A stretch of 64,000 nt of DNA, taken from Bifidobacterium avesanii. GTDB lineage: Bacteria; Actinomycetota; Actinomycetes; Actinomycetales; Bifidobacteriaceae. The position numbers were made by a program, and so were the translations under genes. The stretch is taken from contig NZ_WBSN01000014.1 in assembly GCF_009299475.1 (NCBI RefSeq), positions 1 through 64,000 on the forward strand. Reading direction: 5' to 3'. Positions 1 to 9,829 of the stretch are shown piece by piece. Every line of letters begins with the position of its first letter. Positions within the stretch are counted from its first letter, which is position 1. Under the pieces are notes generated by a model. The model made no database searches. It saw nothing but the letters and a program-made list of their open reading frames with translations, and was not told the origin of the DNA.

Positions 1-789
1 AATAAGAACACTATTTTCACTGAATTTTGAAAATAAAATTACTAATAAAAAGAAAATTGAAGCAAATAAAACAAAACAAGATATAAAGAATTTTTTTATG
101 ATGTCTGGAAAGTTAAAACTAGGAAATACTTTCAATAAAAGTGCTGAGAACAAAACAATATATATAAGACCGCACCCATTTCGAGCATTAGTCACTACAA
201 GTAATGCACTATTTAAAATAGCAAAAATACCTAACTCTATATAAGAAATTAACGACTTACGTAAATAAAGCCATAATAAAACAACATTTAGAAAAACATA
301 CGAAGGATACGTTACGTATGAGAAACCGAGAGAATAACGTATTACGCCATTAGCGCGTATATTTGTTGTAGAGGGAATTAAACCACAAAAAGACGATATT
401 ATAATAAAGATAGACACAAAAGTTTGGACAAAAATTGTACATTTAGCTATATCAGCGAACAAGATTTTTCTACCACAAAAAAGTAAGATAGAAAACGCCA
501 ATAGATCTTCGTGTCCCCAAAAATATGTTTGAAGATTGAAAATAATTAATACAAATGCAACAATAACGTCTAATAAAGAAAGATCGTTAATAAAAATAAT
601 CTCGGAAATAATAAATAAAAATACTGAAAAATAATAAAGAATATTATTATGACCGAAATAAACTGAAAAATTGCTAGTATTAAGTAATGCAACACTTAAC
701 CATATAGTATAAGCAACAAAAAAAACAGGAGCTTGTTTAAAAGCTAAATTATGTGCTGGAGCAGCATGCAAGGCTTTATTGAAGAGCAT
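1..789 (-). CDS. Wzy-like polysaccharide polymerase (3' part missing)
   Basis: An uninterrupted reading frame starts at an ATG at 789 and runs off the left edge, giving 263 residues. The product is very hydrophobic, with many predicted membrane-spanning segments rich in Phe, Ile and Leu, and a loop reading TNARNGCG. That loop resembles the short T-x-(S/A)-R-x-G segment of O-antigen polymerases and ligases. Wzy proteins join repeat units on the outer face of the membrane, and the neighbouring glycosyltransferases and flippase fit that role. The start overlaps the end of the upstream gene by 14 bases, so it is probably the last visible gene of a minus-strand operon. Base composition is very AT-rich. 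Family assignment rests on topology and context only; a membrane-bound acyltransferase is the main alternative. Confidence 0.6.
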   Translation of the reverse strand, partial: MLFNKALHAAPAHNLAFKQAPVFFVAYTIWLSVALLNTSNFSVYFGHNNILYYFSVFLFIISEIIFINDLSLLDVIVAFVLIIFNLQTYFWGHEDLLAFSILLFCGRKILFADIAKCTIFVQTFVSIFIIISSFCGLIPSTTNIRANGVIRYSLGFSYVTYPSYVFLNVVLLWLYLRKSLISYIELGIFAILNSALLVVTNARNGCGLIYIVLFSALLLKVFPSFNFPDIIKKFFISCFVLFASIFFLLVILFSKFSENSVLI

Positions 790-1825
790 TTTGTACCGCC
801 TCCAGCCACTGGAAATGATATTGTTCGGTCGGCTCTAAAATTGCGCCTTCTCCCCATTCATTCCAAGCGTTAATAACCAAAATATCGGCGGCATCTTTTC
901 GATTCTGTGAAATTAATTGATGCAAATATTTTTCAAATTTTTTAGGTGTTGCTCCCTTTGTAATAAAAGCTCGACTGCCTTTCCTCGGCGAATTATCAAA
1001 ATTGGTAAAACATGAACGTAAAATTTTCCTATTATTGTATGTTCTATTTTTTTCAAGGAGCTTTTGCCACAGATAATCGTAATCAATAATATCAGTACGC
1101 TTAGTTTTCTTATTAAAAAAACGAAGCGCTTGACGTACATAGGAAATTTGGTAATGAGCTGAATATAGTGGCTCAAACTCCATTACAGCTTCAGAATACT
1201 TACTAAAGGCATTAGAATTGAAAGTACTGATAAACTCAATCAAATATATCTTTTCTAATCCAATCGATTCTAAGTAGCGATTCCAGTATTCAATCATTTG
1301 ATCAAACTGAGGAATTCGATTCGGAGAATAAATAAATAGAACAGGCTGATTGTTGATACGAATGTATCTACTATCTTTAAAGAAGGGCAAGAAATATTCA
1401 ATATGGGCTTTCCAGTCCTTTTCACCACCGAAAGTCTGAGGCATTATAATTTCTTTGTTTTTCCCATCCCATGCACGTGTCCATGGTTCGTTAGCCCAGC
1501 AAAAACAAAACTCTTGCGTTGCTTCTTTGGTCTTTAAAAGGTTTTCTACAGGTTTTTCAAGAAGTAACTTACCGTTGAACCAGTAGTGATAATAAATAAA
1601 TCCATCGATACCATACTGTCGAGCTAAGGAATGCTGCCAAACCAATTCACTCGTCTTTGATAAATCATAATAATGATCATTTAGAGGAACTAACGGCTGA
1701 ATATGACCAGAATACAGAGGAGCTGCTCTTCTTACATTTGTCCATTCAGTGAAACCCTTTCCCCACCATTTATCATTTTCCGGAAAGGTATAATATTGGG
1801 GTAGGTGCAAGGCCAACGTCTTCAT
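776..1825 (-). CDS. WbsX-like glycosyltransferase / GH99-like domain protein
   Basis: A 349-residue soluble protein without a signal peptide. The N-terminus (LPQYYTFPENDKWWGKGFTEW) and the later FCWANEPWTRAWDG and NAWNEWGEGAILEP segments are typical of the WbsX family, a GH99-like barrel found in polysaccharide clusters. Family members are usually annotated as glycosyltransferases, but the exact reaction is not settled. The gene lies 1 bp downstream of a GT2 gene and overlaps the polymerase-like gene that follows, so it is co-transcribed with both. It is AT-rich like its neighbours, which suggests acquisition as part of a cassette. The start ATG at 1825 follows a purine-rich GAGAGAT stretch. 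Confidence 0.75.
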   Translation of the reverse strand: MKTLALHLPQYYTFPENDKWWGKGFTEWTNVRRAAPLYSGHIQPLVPLNDHYYDLSKTSELVWQHSLARQYGIDGFIYYHYWFNGKLLLEKPVENLLKTKEATQEFCFCWANEPWTRAWDGKNKEIIMPQTFGGEKDWKAHIEYFLPFFKDSRYIRINNQPVLFIYSPNRIPQFDQMIEYWNRYLESIGLEKIYLIEFISTFNSNAFSKYSEAVMEFEPLYSAHYQISYVRQALRFFNKKTKRTDIIDYDYLWQKLLEKNRTYNNRKILRSCFTNFDNSPRKGSRAFITKGATPKKFEKYLHQLISQNRKDAADILVINAWNEWGEGAILEPTEQYHFQWLEAVQNALQ

Positions 1826-1826
1826 T

Positions 1827-2774
1827 TTATCTCTCCTTTACGTTTGGTTTAACAAATAAGATAGTAGCAATTTGTGAAATTCTTTTTAGTAGATTACGCT
1901 TTAACAATCCACAATGCCAAAGCTTATATACGTGTGCCAGATTTCTTTCTTTAAGTGTTGCCGCATAGAGAAACACTTTCTCTCTTTCTCTATCATGCAT
2001 AAATTCATTATACTGTTTATATAAATATTCCACTTGTTTGCAGTTTTCCCAATATTTAGCTGCATTAGTATGGAAAGAACAGATCTTCTCAATAAGTGAA
2101 TAATGTTCAGCTCCGACAACATTGTCCCCGTGCTGCCTGTATAAAACTAATTGCTCCGGAATCTTTGTAAGATAACCACAGGATACTGCAATATCGCAAA
2201 TCCACCAATCATGCATAACGATATCTGGCGAATACTTTGTTTGGCAAATTAAGCTATACAATGCTTTATTGCCCATAATGGTGCAACCTGCAACAATACT
2301 TGTATTAAGGATTTCTTCAGCAACCGGTTGTATCTGATCTTTTCCAGAATCCTTTAAAAAAGAATTAGCGATGGTGGATAAATTCTCATCCACAACTTTC
2401 ATGTCCGAATAAACAAGCAACGGCACATCTTTACCGTACTGTTTTTCAAGCCCTTTCATATATGAAAGAGATACTTCTAATTTCCTTGGTAGCCAATAGT
2501 CATCCTGATCACTCAGACAAAAATAATCACTCGTTGCATATCTCAACATATCAAGGAAGTGATATGCAGCATTTTTGTGCACAATACCCGTTTTTAAACT
2601 GAATATACGCTGATCACTAGATGACAACTTTTCGATTACGCGTTGCGAACCATCACTTGAGCCATCATCAGATATATATAAATTCCAATTCGACATTGTC
2701 TGTTTACGAATGGAATTAACCTGTTCTTCCAAATATTTCTCGCCATTATAACATGCTAAAAATATATCAATCAT
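1827..2774 (-). CDS. GT2 family glycosyltransferase
   Basis: A 315-residue protein opening with a GT-A fold (IDIFLACYNGEKYLEEQVNS, then ISDDGSSDGS). A metal-binding DxD-type motif appears as SDQDDYW near residue 90. The middle and C-terminal part (HDWWICDIA, VLYRQHGDNVVG) resembles rhamnosyl- or galactosyltransferases of capsule clusters. It probably adds one sugar to the lipid-linked EPS repeat on the cytoplasmic face; donor and acceptor cannot be read from sequence. It sits in a tightly packed minus-strand operon, 32 bp after the next GT2 gene and 1 bp before the WbsX-like gene. Composition is AT-rich. Confidence 0.85.
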   Translation of the reverse strand: MIDIFLACYNGEKYLEEQVNSIRKQTMSNWNLYISDDGSSDGSQRVIEKLSSSDQRIFSLKTGIVHKNAAYHFLDMLRYATSDYFCLSDQDDYWLPRKLEVSLSYMKGLEKQYGKDVPLLVYSDMKVVDENLSTIANSFLKDSGKDQIQPVAEEILNTSIVAGCTIMGNKALYSLICQTKYSPDIVMHDWWICDIAVSCGYLTKIPEQLVLYRQHGDNVVGAEHYSLIEKICSFHTNAAKYWENCKQVEYLYKQYNEFMHDREREKVFLYAATLKERNLAHVYKLWHCGLLKRNLLKRISQIATILFVKPNVKER

Positions 2775-2806
2775 ATTAGATACCTCGCTGCATTTCTACG
2801 CTATAC

Positions 2807-3649
2807 CTAATTACAACTGATGAAGCGAAGTATATTACGTATGTTTGGAGAACATAAAACACTTTTCTTTAGCAAAGCTCGCTTTTCTCTTGTCGTTAAT
2901 CCATCTCGACAAACAAGCACTTTATAATATAGAAAGTTAGAATATTCTTTCTTATTATTAATTAAATCTTCTTTATACTTATTTTCTATATTTGCGTACG
3001 CTTTCAACGCTTTAGATACATTCGTTGTAATACTATCGCTTGATATATGCTGTTCGACAAGAATTTGATCAGTAAATGATAGTTTATTACCTTTCTTCAA
3101 GATACGAATGGCCAAATCCCAATCTTGAAATCGAGGTAATGTTGGATCGAATTTATTCTCATCCAACACCGACTTCTTAGCAACAATCATTTGCGTGCTA
3201 ACAAAGTTCGTTTCCAGAATTGTGGGATATCCTAATCCTTTGTTAACGATTTTTATTGCAGGCTGTATATCAATTACTTTGTTTTCTACTGAGATTGTTT
3301 GCATCTGACAGATATCAATGTCTGATTTATTCGCTTCTAAATTAGCTAATTGAGTGGAAAGCTTCTTAGGCAACCAAACATCATCACTGTCTTGAAAGGC
3401 AAGAACGCTACCTTTTGCCAGCGAAATACCATAATTTCTGGCAACACATGCACCTTGATTTTTTTGATAATAATAGTGTATTCGAAGATCATTAAATTGA
3501 CGAACAACGCTTTCAGTATCATCAGTAGATCCATCGTCAACGATTATTAGTTCAAAATCCTGATAATCTTGTTGCAGAATACTAGTTATCGATCGTCCTA
3601 TCAAAGTTGAACGATTATATGTCGGCATTATTATCGATACTGAGCACAT
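2807..3649 (-). CDS. GT2 family glycosyltransferase
   Basis: A 280-residue GT-A enzyme. It has an N-terminal nucleotide-binding strand (VSIIMPTYNRSTLIGRSI), VDDGSTDDTE, and the metal-binding FQDSDDVW near residue 90. ARNYG before the DxD motif is standard for the family. The acceptor half (RFQDWDLAIRILKKG) is short, so this is a small single-domain transferase. It lies 44 bp downstream of the UDP-glucose dehydrogenase gene, where AT-rich composition begins abruptly. Sugar specificity is unknown. The start ATG at 3649 gives the expected N-terminus with no extension. Confidence 0.85.
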   Translation of the reverse strand: MCSVSIIMPTYNRSTLIGRSITSILQQDYQDFELIIVDDGSTDDTESVVRQFNDLRIHYYYQKNQGACVARNYGISLAKGSVLAFQDSDDVWLPKKLSTQLANLEANKSDIDICQMQTISVENKVIDIQPAIKIVNKGLGYPTILETNFVSTQMIVAKKSVLDENKFDPTLPRFQDWDLAIRILKKGNKLSFTDQILVEQHISSDSITTNVSKALKAYANIENKYKEDLINNKKEYSNFLYYKVLVCRDGLTTREKRALLKKSVLCSPNIRNILRFISCN

Positions 3650-3693
3650 CTTATAACTAGTCTCCTGACTAAATCGACATTGTTTGCTACTTT

Positions 3694-4938
3694 TCAGTCC
3701 CGCTTAAACAAATCTCGCGTGTAGACCTTGTCCTCGGCATCGTTCAGCTCAGCGTTCCACCGGTTCGCCACGATCACGTCGGCGCGCCGCTTGAAGTCCT
3801 CCAGATCGTGTGTCACCTCGCTGCCGAAGAAGTCCGGGGCATCCAGCGTGGGCTCGTACACCAGCACGGTCACGCCCTTGGCCTTGATGCGCTTCATCAC
3901 ACCCTGAATGGAAGACTGACGGAAGTTGTCCGAACCGGACTTCATGGTCAGGCGGTAGATGCCCACCACGGGGTTCTTCACGTCCTTGACGCGCTCGAGC
4001 ACCTCCTCGGCCACAAAGTCCTTGCGGGTGCGGTTCGCGTCCACGATCGCACCGATCAGGTTCTGCGGCACGTCCGCATAGTTCGCGAGCAGCTGCTTGG
4101 AATCCTTCGGCAGGCAGTAGCCGCCGTAGCCGAAGCTTGGGTTGTTGTACTTGTCTTCGATGCGCGGATCCAGGCACACGCCGCGGATGATCTGGCCGGC
4201 GTCAAGGCCGCGGGCCTCCGCGTAGGTGTCCAGCTCGTTGAAGTAGGCCACGCGCAGCGCGAGGTAGGTGTTGGCGAACAGCTTGATCGCCTCGGCCTCC
4301 GTGCAGCCGCACACCAGCTGGGGAATGCCGCAGGAGCCGTCGGCGTTCACGCGGTCCTGCTCGGCGGGATCCGCGCCCTGCGCCAGCAGACGGGCAAACT
4401 CGTGGGCGGCCTCGGTCGCCTCCACATCTTCCACCGGCGCACCGGCCACGATGCGGGACGGGTGCAGGTTGTCGTACAGGGCGTGGCCCTCGCGCAGGAA
4501 CTCCGGGGAGAAGATGATGCGCTTGTCCCCTGTCTTCTCGCGCAGGCTGTCGGTGTAACCCACCGGGATGGTGGACTTGATCACGATCCACGCGGTCGGG
4601 TTCACCTCGCGGATCGCATCCACGGCGGCCTCGACGCTGGAGGTGTCGAAGTAGTTCTTCTTCGGGTCGTAGTTCGTCGGAGTGGCCACCACGGCAAAGT
4701 CCGCGCCGCTGTATGCGCTCTTCGGATCCAGGGATGCGGTGAAGTCCAGTGGCATGGTGCCGTCCGTCTTGCCGTCCAGGAACCGGGTGATCTCCGAATC
4801 CACGATCGGGCTCCTACCCGCGTTGAGCATCTCGACCTTCTCCGGCACGATGTCCAGCGCATGCACTTCGTTGTGCTGCGACAGCAACAGCGCCACGGAC
4901 AGTCCCACGTAGCCGGTACCGGCAACCGCAATCTTCAT
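3694..4938 (-). CDS. ugd: UDP-glucose 6-dehydrogenase
   Basis: A 414-residue NAD-dependent dehydrogenase that oxidises UDP-glucose twice to UDP-glucuronate, a donor for acidic EPS. It starts with the Rossmann motif [16 protein letters not shown]. The catalytic-cysteine region reads [16 protein letters not shown], and the C-terminal domain contains [16 protein letters not shown]. The frame stays open further upstream to about 5286, but the ATG at 4938 is preceded by GGGGGAAAAACT and begins exactly at the Rossmann strand, so it is preferred. The gene is GC-rich, unlike the AT-rich transferase genes immediately downstream, so a composition boundary falls at about 3.69 kb. It probably leads the operon that continues to the left edge. 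Confidence 0.93.
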   Translation of the reverse strand: MKIAVAGTGYVGLSVALLLSQHNEVHALDIVPEKVEMLNAGRSPIVDSEITRFLDGKTDGTMPLDFTASLDPKSAYSGADFAVVATPTNYDPKKNYFDTSSVEAAVDAIREVNPTAWIVIKSTIPVGYTDSLREKTGDKRIIFSPEFLREGHALYDNLHPSRIVAGAPVEDVEATEAAHEFARLLAQGADPAEQDRVNADGSCGIPQLVCGCTEAEAIKLFANTYLALRVAYFNELDTYAEARGLDAGQIIRGVCLDPRIEDKYNNPSFGYGGYCLPKDSKQLLANYADVPQNLIGAIVDANRTRKDFVAEEVLERVKDVKNPVVGIYRLTMKSGSDNFRQSSIQGVMKRIKAKGVTVLVYEPTLDAPDFFGSEVTHDLEDFKRRADVIVANRWNAELNDAEDKVYTRDLFKRD

Positions 4939-5294
4939 AGTTTTTCCCCCGTTTGGGTTGGTTCTGCTATCAGTGCCGTCGGATGACGGCAATATGAGTA
5001 CAAGTATAGAACGGATGGCGGGCAGCTGTACTTTTGGGAGGGAGAATCTCAGCAAGGAAACAACCCTTGAGCGCTGGCTGAAAACTGAAAGAAAAGAACT
5101 TGCACTGGAATAGGACGGTCGCGGCAATTGCAACATGCCTTTAGAACATGAAGTCACATTAGAGATGAAACGAACCACGAAGCAAGACTTCGCGCTGATT
5201 GATCCCAACGTATTAGTCAGCCAATCACCAACTACCTGCGATGCTAAAGACCACCCTATGCGAAAAGCAAATGGGGGGGGAATCATCGCATCGA
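4939..5294. other. Intergenic stretch, no gene supported
   Basis: It holds the leader of the UDP-glucose dehydrogenase gene and the outer edge of a decayed IS. The dehydrogenase reading frame stays open through most of it, but the translated sequence shows no family similarity that I can recognise. A run of eight or nine G sits near 5273-5281. No convincing promoter was identified. Confidence 0.4.
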
Positions 5295-5776
5295 TTAGAC
5301 ACCATGAAGTGGCCTGATTTTTGTTCCGACTCTGTTATGTGACGACTTGTGTCGTCTGCTGTCGTAATACCCGTTCTCAACCTGTTCTGGTGCCCTATAG
5401 TCAAAGGAGGCGTGCGGACGCTTCGAGTTGTGCCACGAGACCCAGCGCATCGTCGCGCACTTCAGCTCAATCACACTCCGGTAGGGTTTGTTGGCCCGGA
5501 TCAGCTCGCGCTTGTACAGTTAATCGCGCGCTCGGCTAGCGCGTTGTTGTATAAGTCGCCGATCATTTCTGCCGAGAGGAGCATGCTCGCTTCGGCCACA
5601 TGCATAGAGTACACGAGGCTGATGTACTACGGCCGTGGTTGGAATGGTGCACGCACCCGTCCGCGCCACCATGGCATCCATCCCATGACCGCCTGGCCCA
5701 GTACCCGCAACGGCAGCTTCCGGTGCACATCGTGGAGGCGACCGCCCAGCCGACGATCCTGCGCACACACATGATG
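5295..5776 (-). pseudogene. Decayed IS3-family transposase (integrase-core fragment)
   Basis: Three minus-strand frames read in succession give pieces of one IS3/IS150-type OrfB. From the high-coordinate end these are RRIVGWAVASTM; then YISLVYSMHVAEASM followed by GDLYNNALAERAI; then YKRELIRANKPYRSVIE and MRWVSWHNSKRPHASFDY, ending at a TAA at 5295-5297. The pieces are in the right order for the DDE core, and the NNALAE motif includes the catalytic Glu region. At least two frameshifts separate them, and the N-terminal half and OrfA are missing, so no active transposase is made. The remnant lies between ugd and the AT-rich acyltransferase/flippase block, marking a past rearrangement point in the EPS cluster. 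Confidence 0.75.
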
Positions 5777-6008
5777 ACTGAAAGATTATGGAAACACATT
5801 AAAGATAACCGCTCACTTGAATTAAAATTGACATAAATGTGTATGAACACTAACATATGAGCTATTCATAATCGGTATTCAATTTCATATGATAAGCAAT
5901 CCTGATCATGAATAGCATCTAGCCTCACTGAAAACCTCATCGAGGCTAGTGAATAATTAACGCATCTACAAAAATGCTAATTGTGATTAATAAACGGCGA
6001 AGATAATT

Positions 6009-6968
6009 ATGGTAAAAAATACAATACGCAATGGTTCAATCGATCTGATTCGCACTATTGGTATTATCGCAATCGTAGCAACTCATGCATTCTCCTCTTA
6101 TCCAATAACACGAACATTACTGTATCCATGGCAAGTGCCTATATTCTTTGTGCTAAGCGGATGGTTCTGGAAATCAAAAAAATCTCCATCTTCTGAGATT
6201 AAAAGCCGTTGCACAGCATTACTTATCCCCTATTGTTCATGGCTAATTTTACTCTTAACCTTAGAAACAATTCTTTATATTCATTCTAATAACATTAACG
6301 GAATACTCAGGGTAGCTTGGAATGCTTTGCGAGGTGGCCAGTATGCAACAACACCATTCACAGTATTTTGGTTTATTACCGCTTTATTATTTGCCAGAAT
6401 CTATTTAGTCCTAATAGAACGTATAGCTGGAACTATAGGAATAGTGGTAGTTTCTTTAGCTGGAATAGTTAGCGCTTGGCTTATACCTTATTATCTTAAA
6501 ATTATGTGGCTATCATTAGGATTGGCTCTTCCATGTACTGTGTTCATAGTTGCAGGAATTATTGGTGGCCGTTTTTCGTGATCTGCTATAATTAGTAAAA
6601 CGTGTAAAACTATTATTGCATGTTTCTGTACTTTCATTGGTTGCATTGGCTTCATACTGGGAGCCAAACCATTTGATATTAAAAATGCAAATTTTGGCAC
6701 ACCAATTCTTAGTATTGTGTGTTCATGTTTATTATGTGTTGGCGCAACTTTGTTGATTGAGTTAATACTCTCAGGTAAAAAACTTACTTGGTTCACATGG
6801 TTTGCATCACTCGGCCTGCCAATCATCTTTATTCACCCATTATTCTTTATGCTCTTAAAACAAATGGGGAATGCCACAGTCGGTGGATTCTTAACTGTTT
6901 CAGCCGCTTCAAGCGTAGTAGCAATTTGTATCCATAAGTCATCAGCACTCACTAAAATATTTGGGTAA
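6009..6968 (+). pseudogene. Acyltransferase-3 family membrane protein, interrupted by one in-frame stop
   Basis: The first 190 codons encode the start of an acyltransferase-3 (OafA-like) protein: RNGSIDLIRTIGIIAIVATHAF has the expected Arg and His, followed by VPIFFVLSGWFW. The frame ends at a TGA at 6579-6581 but then continues open, in the same frame, to a TAA at 6966-6968. That second part contains several membrane segments and a conserved-looking SLGLPIIFIHPLFFMLL. Together they make about 319 codons, near the family length. Such enzymes acetylate EPS sugars. One base change, or a sequencing error, would restore the gene. It is AT-rich and runs opposite to its neighbours. Confidence 0.75.
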
Positions 6969-7204
6969 ATTTTTTAAAATGACTTCTTAAAACATAAAAC
7001 GCTAATATCATTATAATTTTAGCTAAAAGAATAAATGATATTAGCAAAAGTAAATGTCTTTGCACTGAGTACAGTGCCACCTATGCATCTACCAACTAAA
7101 CAATAACATGATACAAATAGCAGCAATCTCTAAAGAGAATATTCATTTTCATAGTTATATTTTTAAAGTGTGCAAAAGAGATTATTAAATCTTACAGAAG
7201 ATAC

Positions 7205-8689
7205 CTATTTTTTCTTTTTTAACAATGAAATAAATTGTTTAATATCACCATGAAGATAAAAAACAGCTAGGAAGGAAAGACTATAGAAAAAAATATAAAT
7301 TATAAAATCAATAATAACATTACCTGTTTGCCAATAAAGTATAAACTTAGTGATATATGGCAAAGAAATTGCCACGATTCCCAAAACAATTACAATAGCA
7401 ACAGGTTTAAGGAATTCACAAATAGTATGACCGAATGCTTTATAAGTAGTGTAATAAGCTACAGTAAAAGTTTGTAAAATAAACGCACATGTAACAAAAA
7501 CCGTAAGGATAACAACATTACCTGTAATAGATCCTAATGACAAAAGCACAAGCATCACGGTTGTCGCAGCCAGCCCCTGACGAAAGAGAAGATCAGTACG
7601 ACCAGCACTTTGTAAAATACCGCCTGTAACATTCATGACCATCTGAAAAATGATACTGAGAGATAAAATCACAAATAGAGGCACACAAGCACTCCATTGA
7701 TCACCATAAAAAATAAGCACAATCTCATGCCCACATAAACCAAATATCCCTGCTATATAAGCACCAGCAATTGCAAGCGCTCTAACCATAAGCATCTGAT
7801 AATTGTGAAGTCGTTCTTTATCATCCTGATATGCAGATAAATAAGGCTGAAGTATGGAGCCAAGAACACCGGGAATAAATTGAATAGGATAAGTTGTTAA
7901 TTTATACGCCTTATCATACAGCCCTAATGGAATTGAGCCAAAAAATCGACCAATAATGAGATGATCTGTATTACGAGAAAAATAATTAATAATACTAAAT
8001 CCAGCCTGATACGCCGAATATCGAGCAATAAGCCGTACCGACTTAAGAATATCTAATTTTTGTATACTAATCTGCTGCCGTACAGTAATTATGTTCCATA
8101 AGAAAATGGAAATCGCAGTTATATTTACATTCCAGACTAACGAATAAGTACCAAAACCGTTTAGCGCCATAACTACTGCAATTACACCACCAAAGACAGT
8201 AGTGGCAATTAAACGCACTCCAATCACATCAAAACGTTTATCACGTAGCAAAATACCATTAGGCACCATATTAACAGTATTAAAAAATACCGATACTGAA
8301 GACAACGCACATAATGGTATATATTCTGTTTCTTGATAAAACCAAGAAATAGGGAATCCCATAAATATGAAACATATGGTCAAGACTGCAGCGAGAATGA
8401 AAGAGAATATAAGCAAGCCACCAAAATCATAACGGTCAAGCTGCTTATATTGGATAATACCAGCACCAAAACCCATATCCGCAAGAATTGCAAATAGACT
8501 TGTAAATACCGTCAAGCCCGCCATTACACCATATTCTTCCGGGGACAACAAACGAGCTAACACAGCTGTCAATATCAACTGAATCAATACATTCATATAT
8601 CGAGACGAAAACTGAATTACTGCTGCCTTAAAAAAACTAATATTATTATGTTTCATATATTCCGACTTAACTATTCCGGTCCTATTCAT
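7205..8689 (-). CDS. Wzx-like polysaccharide flippase (MATE/MOP superfamily)
   Basis: A 494-residue protein with about 12-14 hydrophobic segments along its whole length. The N-terminal FFKAAVIQFSSRYMNVLIQ and VLARLLSPEEYGVMAGL are characteristic of the WzxC/RfbX-type oligosaccharide exporters, as is YDKAYKLTTYPIQF in the middle. The predicted role is moving undecaprenyl-linked repeat units across the membrane for polymerisation. The start at 8689 is uncertain: an ATG at 8656 has a better purine stretch (GTCGGAA) and would remove 11 residues. It is the second gene after the GT4 transferase on the minus strand and is AT-rich like it. Confidence 0.85.
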   Translation of the reverse strand: MNRTGIVKSEYMKHNNISFFKAAVIQFSSRYMNVLIQLILTAVLARLLSPEEYGVMAGLTVFTSLFAILADMGFGAGIIQYKQLDRYDFGGLLIFSFILAAVLTICFIFMGFPISWFYQETEYIPLCALSSVSVFFNTVNMVPNGILLRDKRFDVIGVRLIATTVFGGVIAVVMALNGFGTYSLVWNVNITAISIFLWNIITVRQQISIQKLDILKSVRLIARYSAYQAGFSIINYFSRNTDHLIIGRFFGSIPLGLYDKAYKLTTYPIQFIPGVLGSILQPYLSAYQDDKERLHNYQMLMVRALAIAGAYIAGIFGLCGHEIVLIFYGDQWSACVPLFVILSLSIIFQMVMNVTGGILQSAGRTDLLFRQGLAATTVMLVLLSLGSITGNVVILTVFVTCAFILQTFTVAYYTTYKAFGHTICEFLKPVAIVIVLGIVAISLPYITKFILYWQTGNVIIDFIIYIFFYSLSFLAVFYLHGDIKQFISLLKKKK

Positions 8690-8722
8690 AAATAAGCATA
8701 ATTATATACGATAATAATTTTA

Positions 8723-9829
8723 TTAATTATTAATCAAATTCTCCCAATCTTTTGCAATTACTTCAGGCGAAAACATCTTCACTCGTTCTAACGATAGGGC
8801 AGAATACTGCTCACGTAGATCTCGACTATGAATTAATTGGCACAATTTGTTTCTAAAATCTTGAACGTCATCACCTTTGGCCATTAAACCATACATACCA
8901 TGAGCTGTAACCTCTTGCATGGCTGGAATATCAAATGAGATCACCGGTAGTCCCACGCTCATTGCCTCAATAGACACAAGCGGCATTCCCTCCCATCGGC
9001 TAGGCAGTATAAAAATACTTGAGTTGAGATAGTGATTTATAAGATTCTCTCCAGTTAATGGCCCACACATAATAAACTTATTTTCTAATCCCTTTTCTGC
9101 AATTAGATCTAAAAATCTTTTTTCATCCGGACCTGAGCCAGCGATACTAATTTTCCAAGTTTCAGGTAACGCAGCAGCAATGTCAACTAGGTAATCCAAA
9201 CCTTTCTGACGTAGCGAAAGACGCCCGGTAAAACATATAATCTTCAAATCTAAATTAGCAATTTTATTTGCATTGGCAATGGTCGCTGGATTATGAATTA
9301 CAGTCACATTATCATTATATTTTCTCCATTTTGAAGCTGTATATGGCTCTAAGCAAATAATACCATCAGCTGAAGAGACATTTTTAATTAATTCATCAAA
9401 ACGGTTCCCAAAGTAACTAACATCATTTTGATATATATCAAAATTATTATGCATCCACATATAAAAACGCGTTGCAGGAAAAATAGCTTTAAGGTGATTT
9501 AAATAAAGGAAGAAAGGCGGGTTAAGAATAACTATGTCATAGTGATTACGTTTCAATTCTTTATAAAAGAAATATTCTACATTATCTTTTACATATTTAG
9601 GAAAGATTAAATGCAGTAATTTCCTTAATATCTTTCCTGAAATTTTTAAAGGCGTCATTGGCTGCTGCACGAGAGGAACAGATGTATGATAAAAGTTATT
9701 CTTACAATCATAATTTAAAACATGTGTTTCATAACCAGCATTTTGCAGAAGATTAGCAGCATCCAATGTCACATGCTGCACCCCTCCTACCTGCAAATTA
9801 TCAACACTAAACAAGATCTTTTTTTTCAT
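8723..9829 (-). CDS. GT4 family glycosyltransferase
   Basis: A 368-residue GT-B enzyme. The N-terminal domain begins KKKILFSVDNLQVGGVQHVT, with the glycine-rich acceptor-side loop. The C-terminal donor domain contains FTGRLSLRQKGLDYLVDI, then AGSGPDEKRF, and the family E-x7-E signature in RWEGMPLVSIEAMSVGLPVI near residue 285. It is expected to be a retaining transferase in EPS repeat-unit assembly. It is the first gene of a two-gene minus-strand unit with the flippase, 33 bp upstream of it. The ATG at 9829 follows a GCGGAG stretch. Composition is AT-rich. Confidence 0.88.
   Translation of the reverse strand: MKKKILFSVDNLQVGGVQHVTLDAANLLQNAGYETHVLNYDCKNNFYHTSVPLVQQPMTPLKISGKILRKLLHLIFPKYVKDNVEYFFYKELKRNHYDIVILNPPFFLYLNHLKAIFPATRFYMWMHNNFDIYQNDVSYFGNRFDELIKNVSSADGIICLEPYTASKWRKYNDNVTVIHNPATIANANKIANLDLKIICFTGRLSLRQKGLDYLVDIAAALPETWKISIAGSGPDEKRFLDLIAEKGLENKFIMCGPLTGENLINHYLNSSIFILPSRWEGMPLVSIEAMSVGLPVISFDIPAMQEVTAHGMYGLMAKGDDVQDFRNKLCQLIHSRDLREQYSALSLERVKMFSPEVIAKDWENLINN

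Noticed and set aside
4939..5286. N-terminal extension of the UDP-glucose dehydrogenase
   Set aside because: The Rossmann motif begins exactly at 4938 and the extension lacks family similarity. A GWSLA word recalls IS3 transposases, but it is too short to call.
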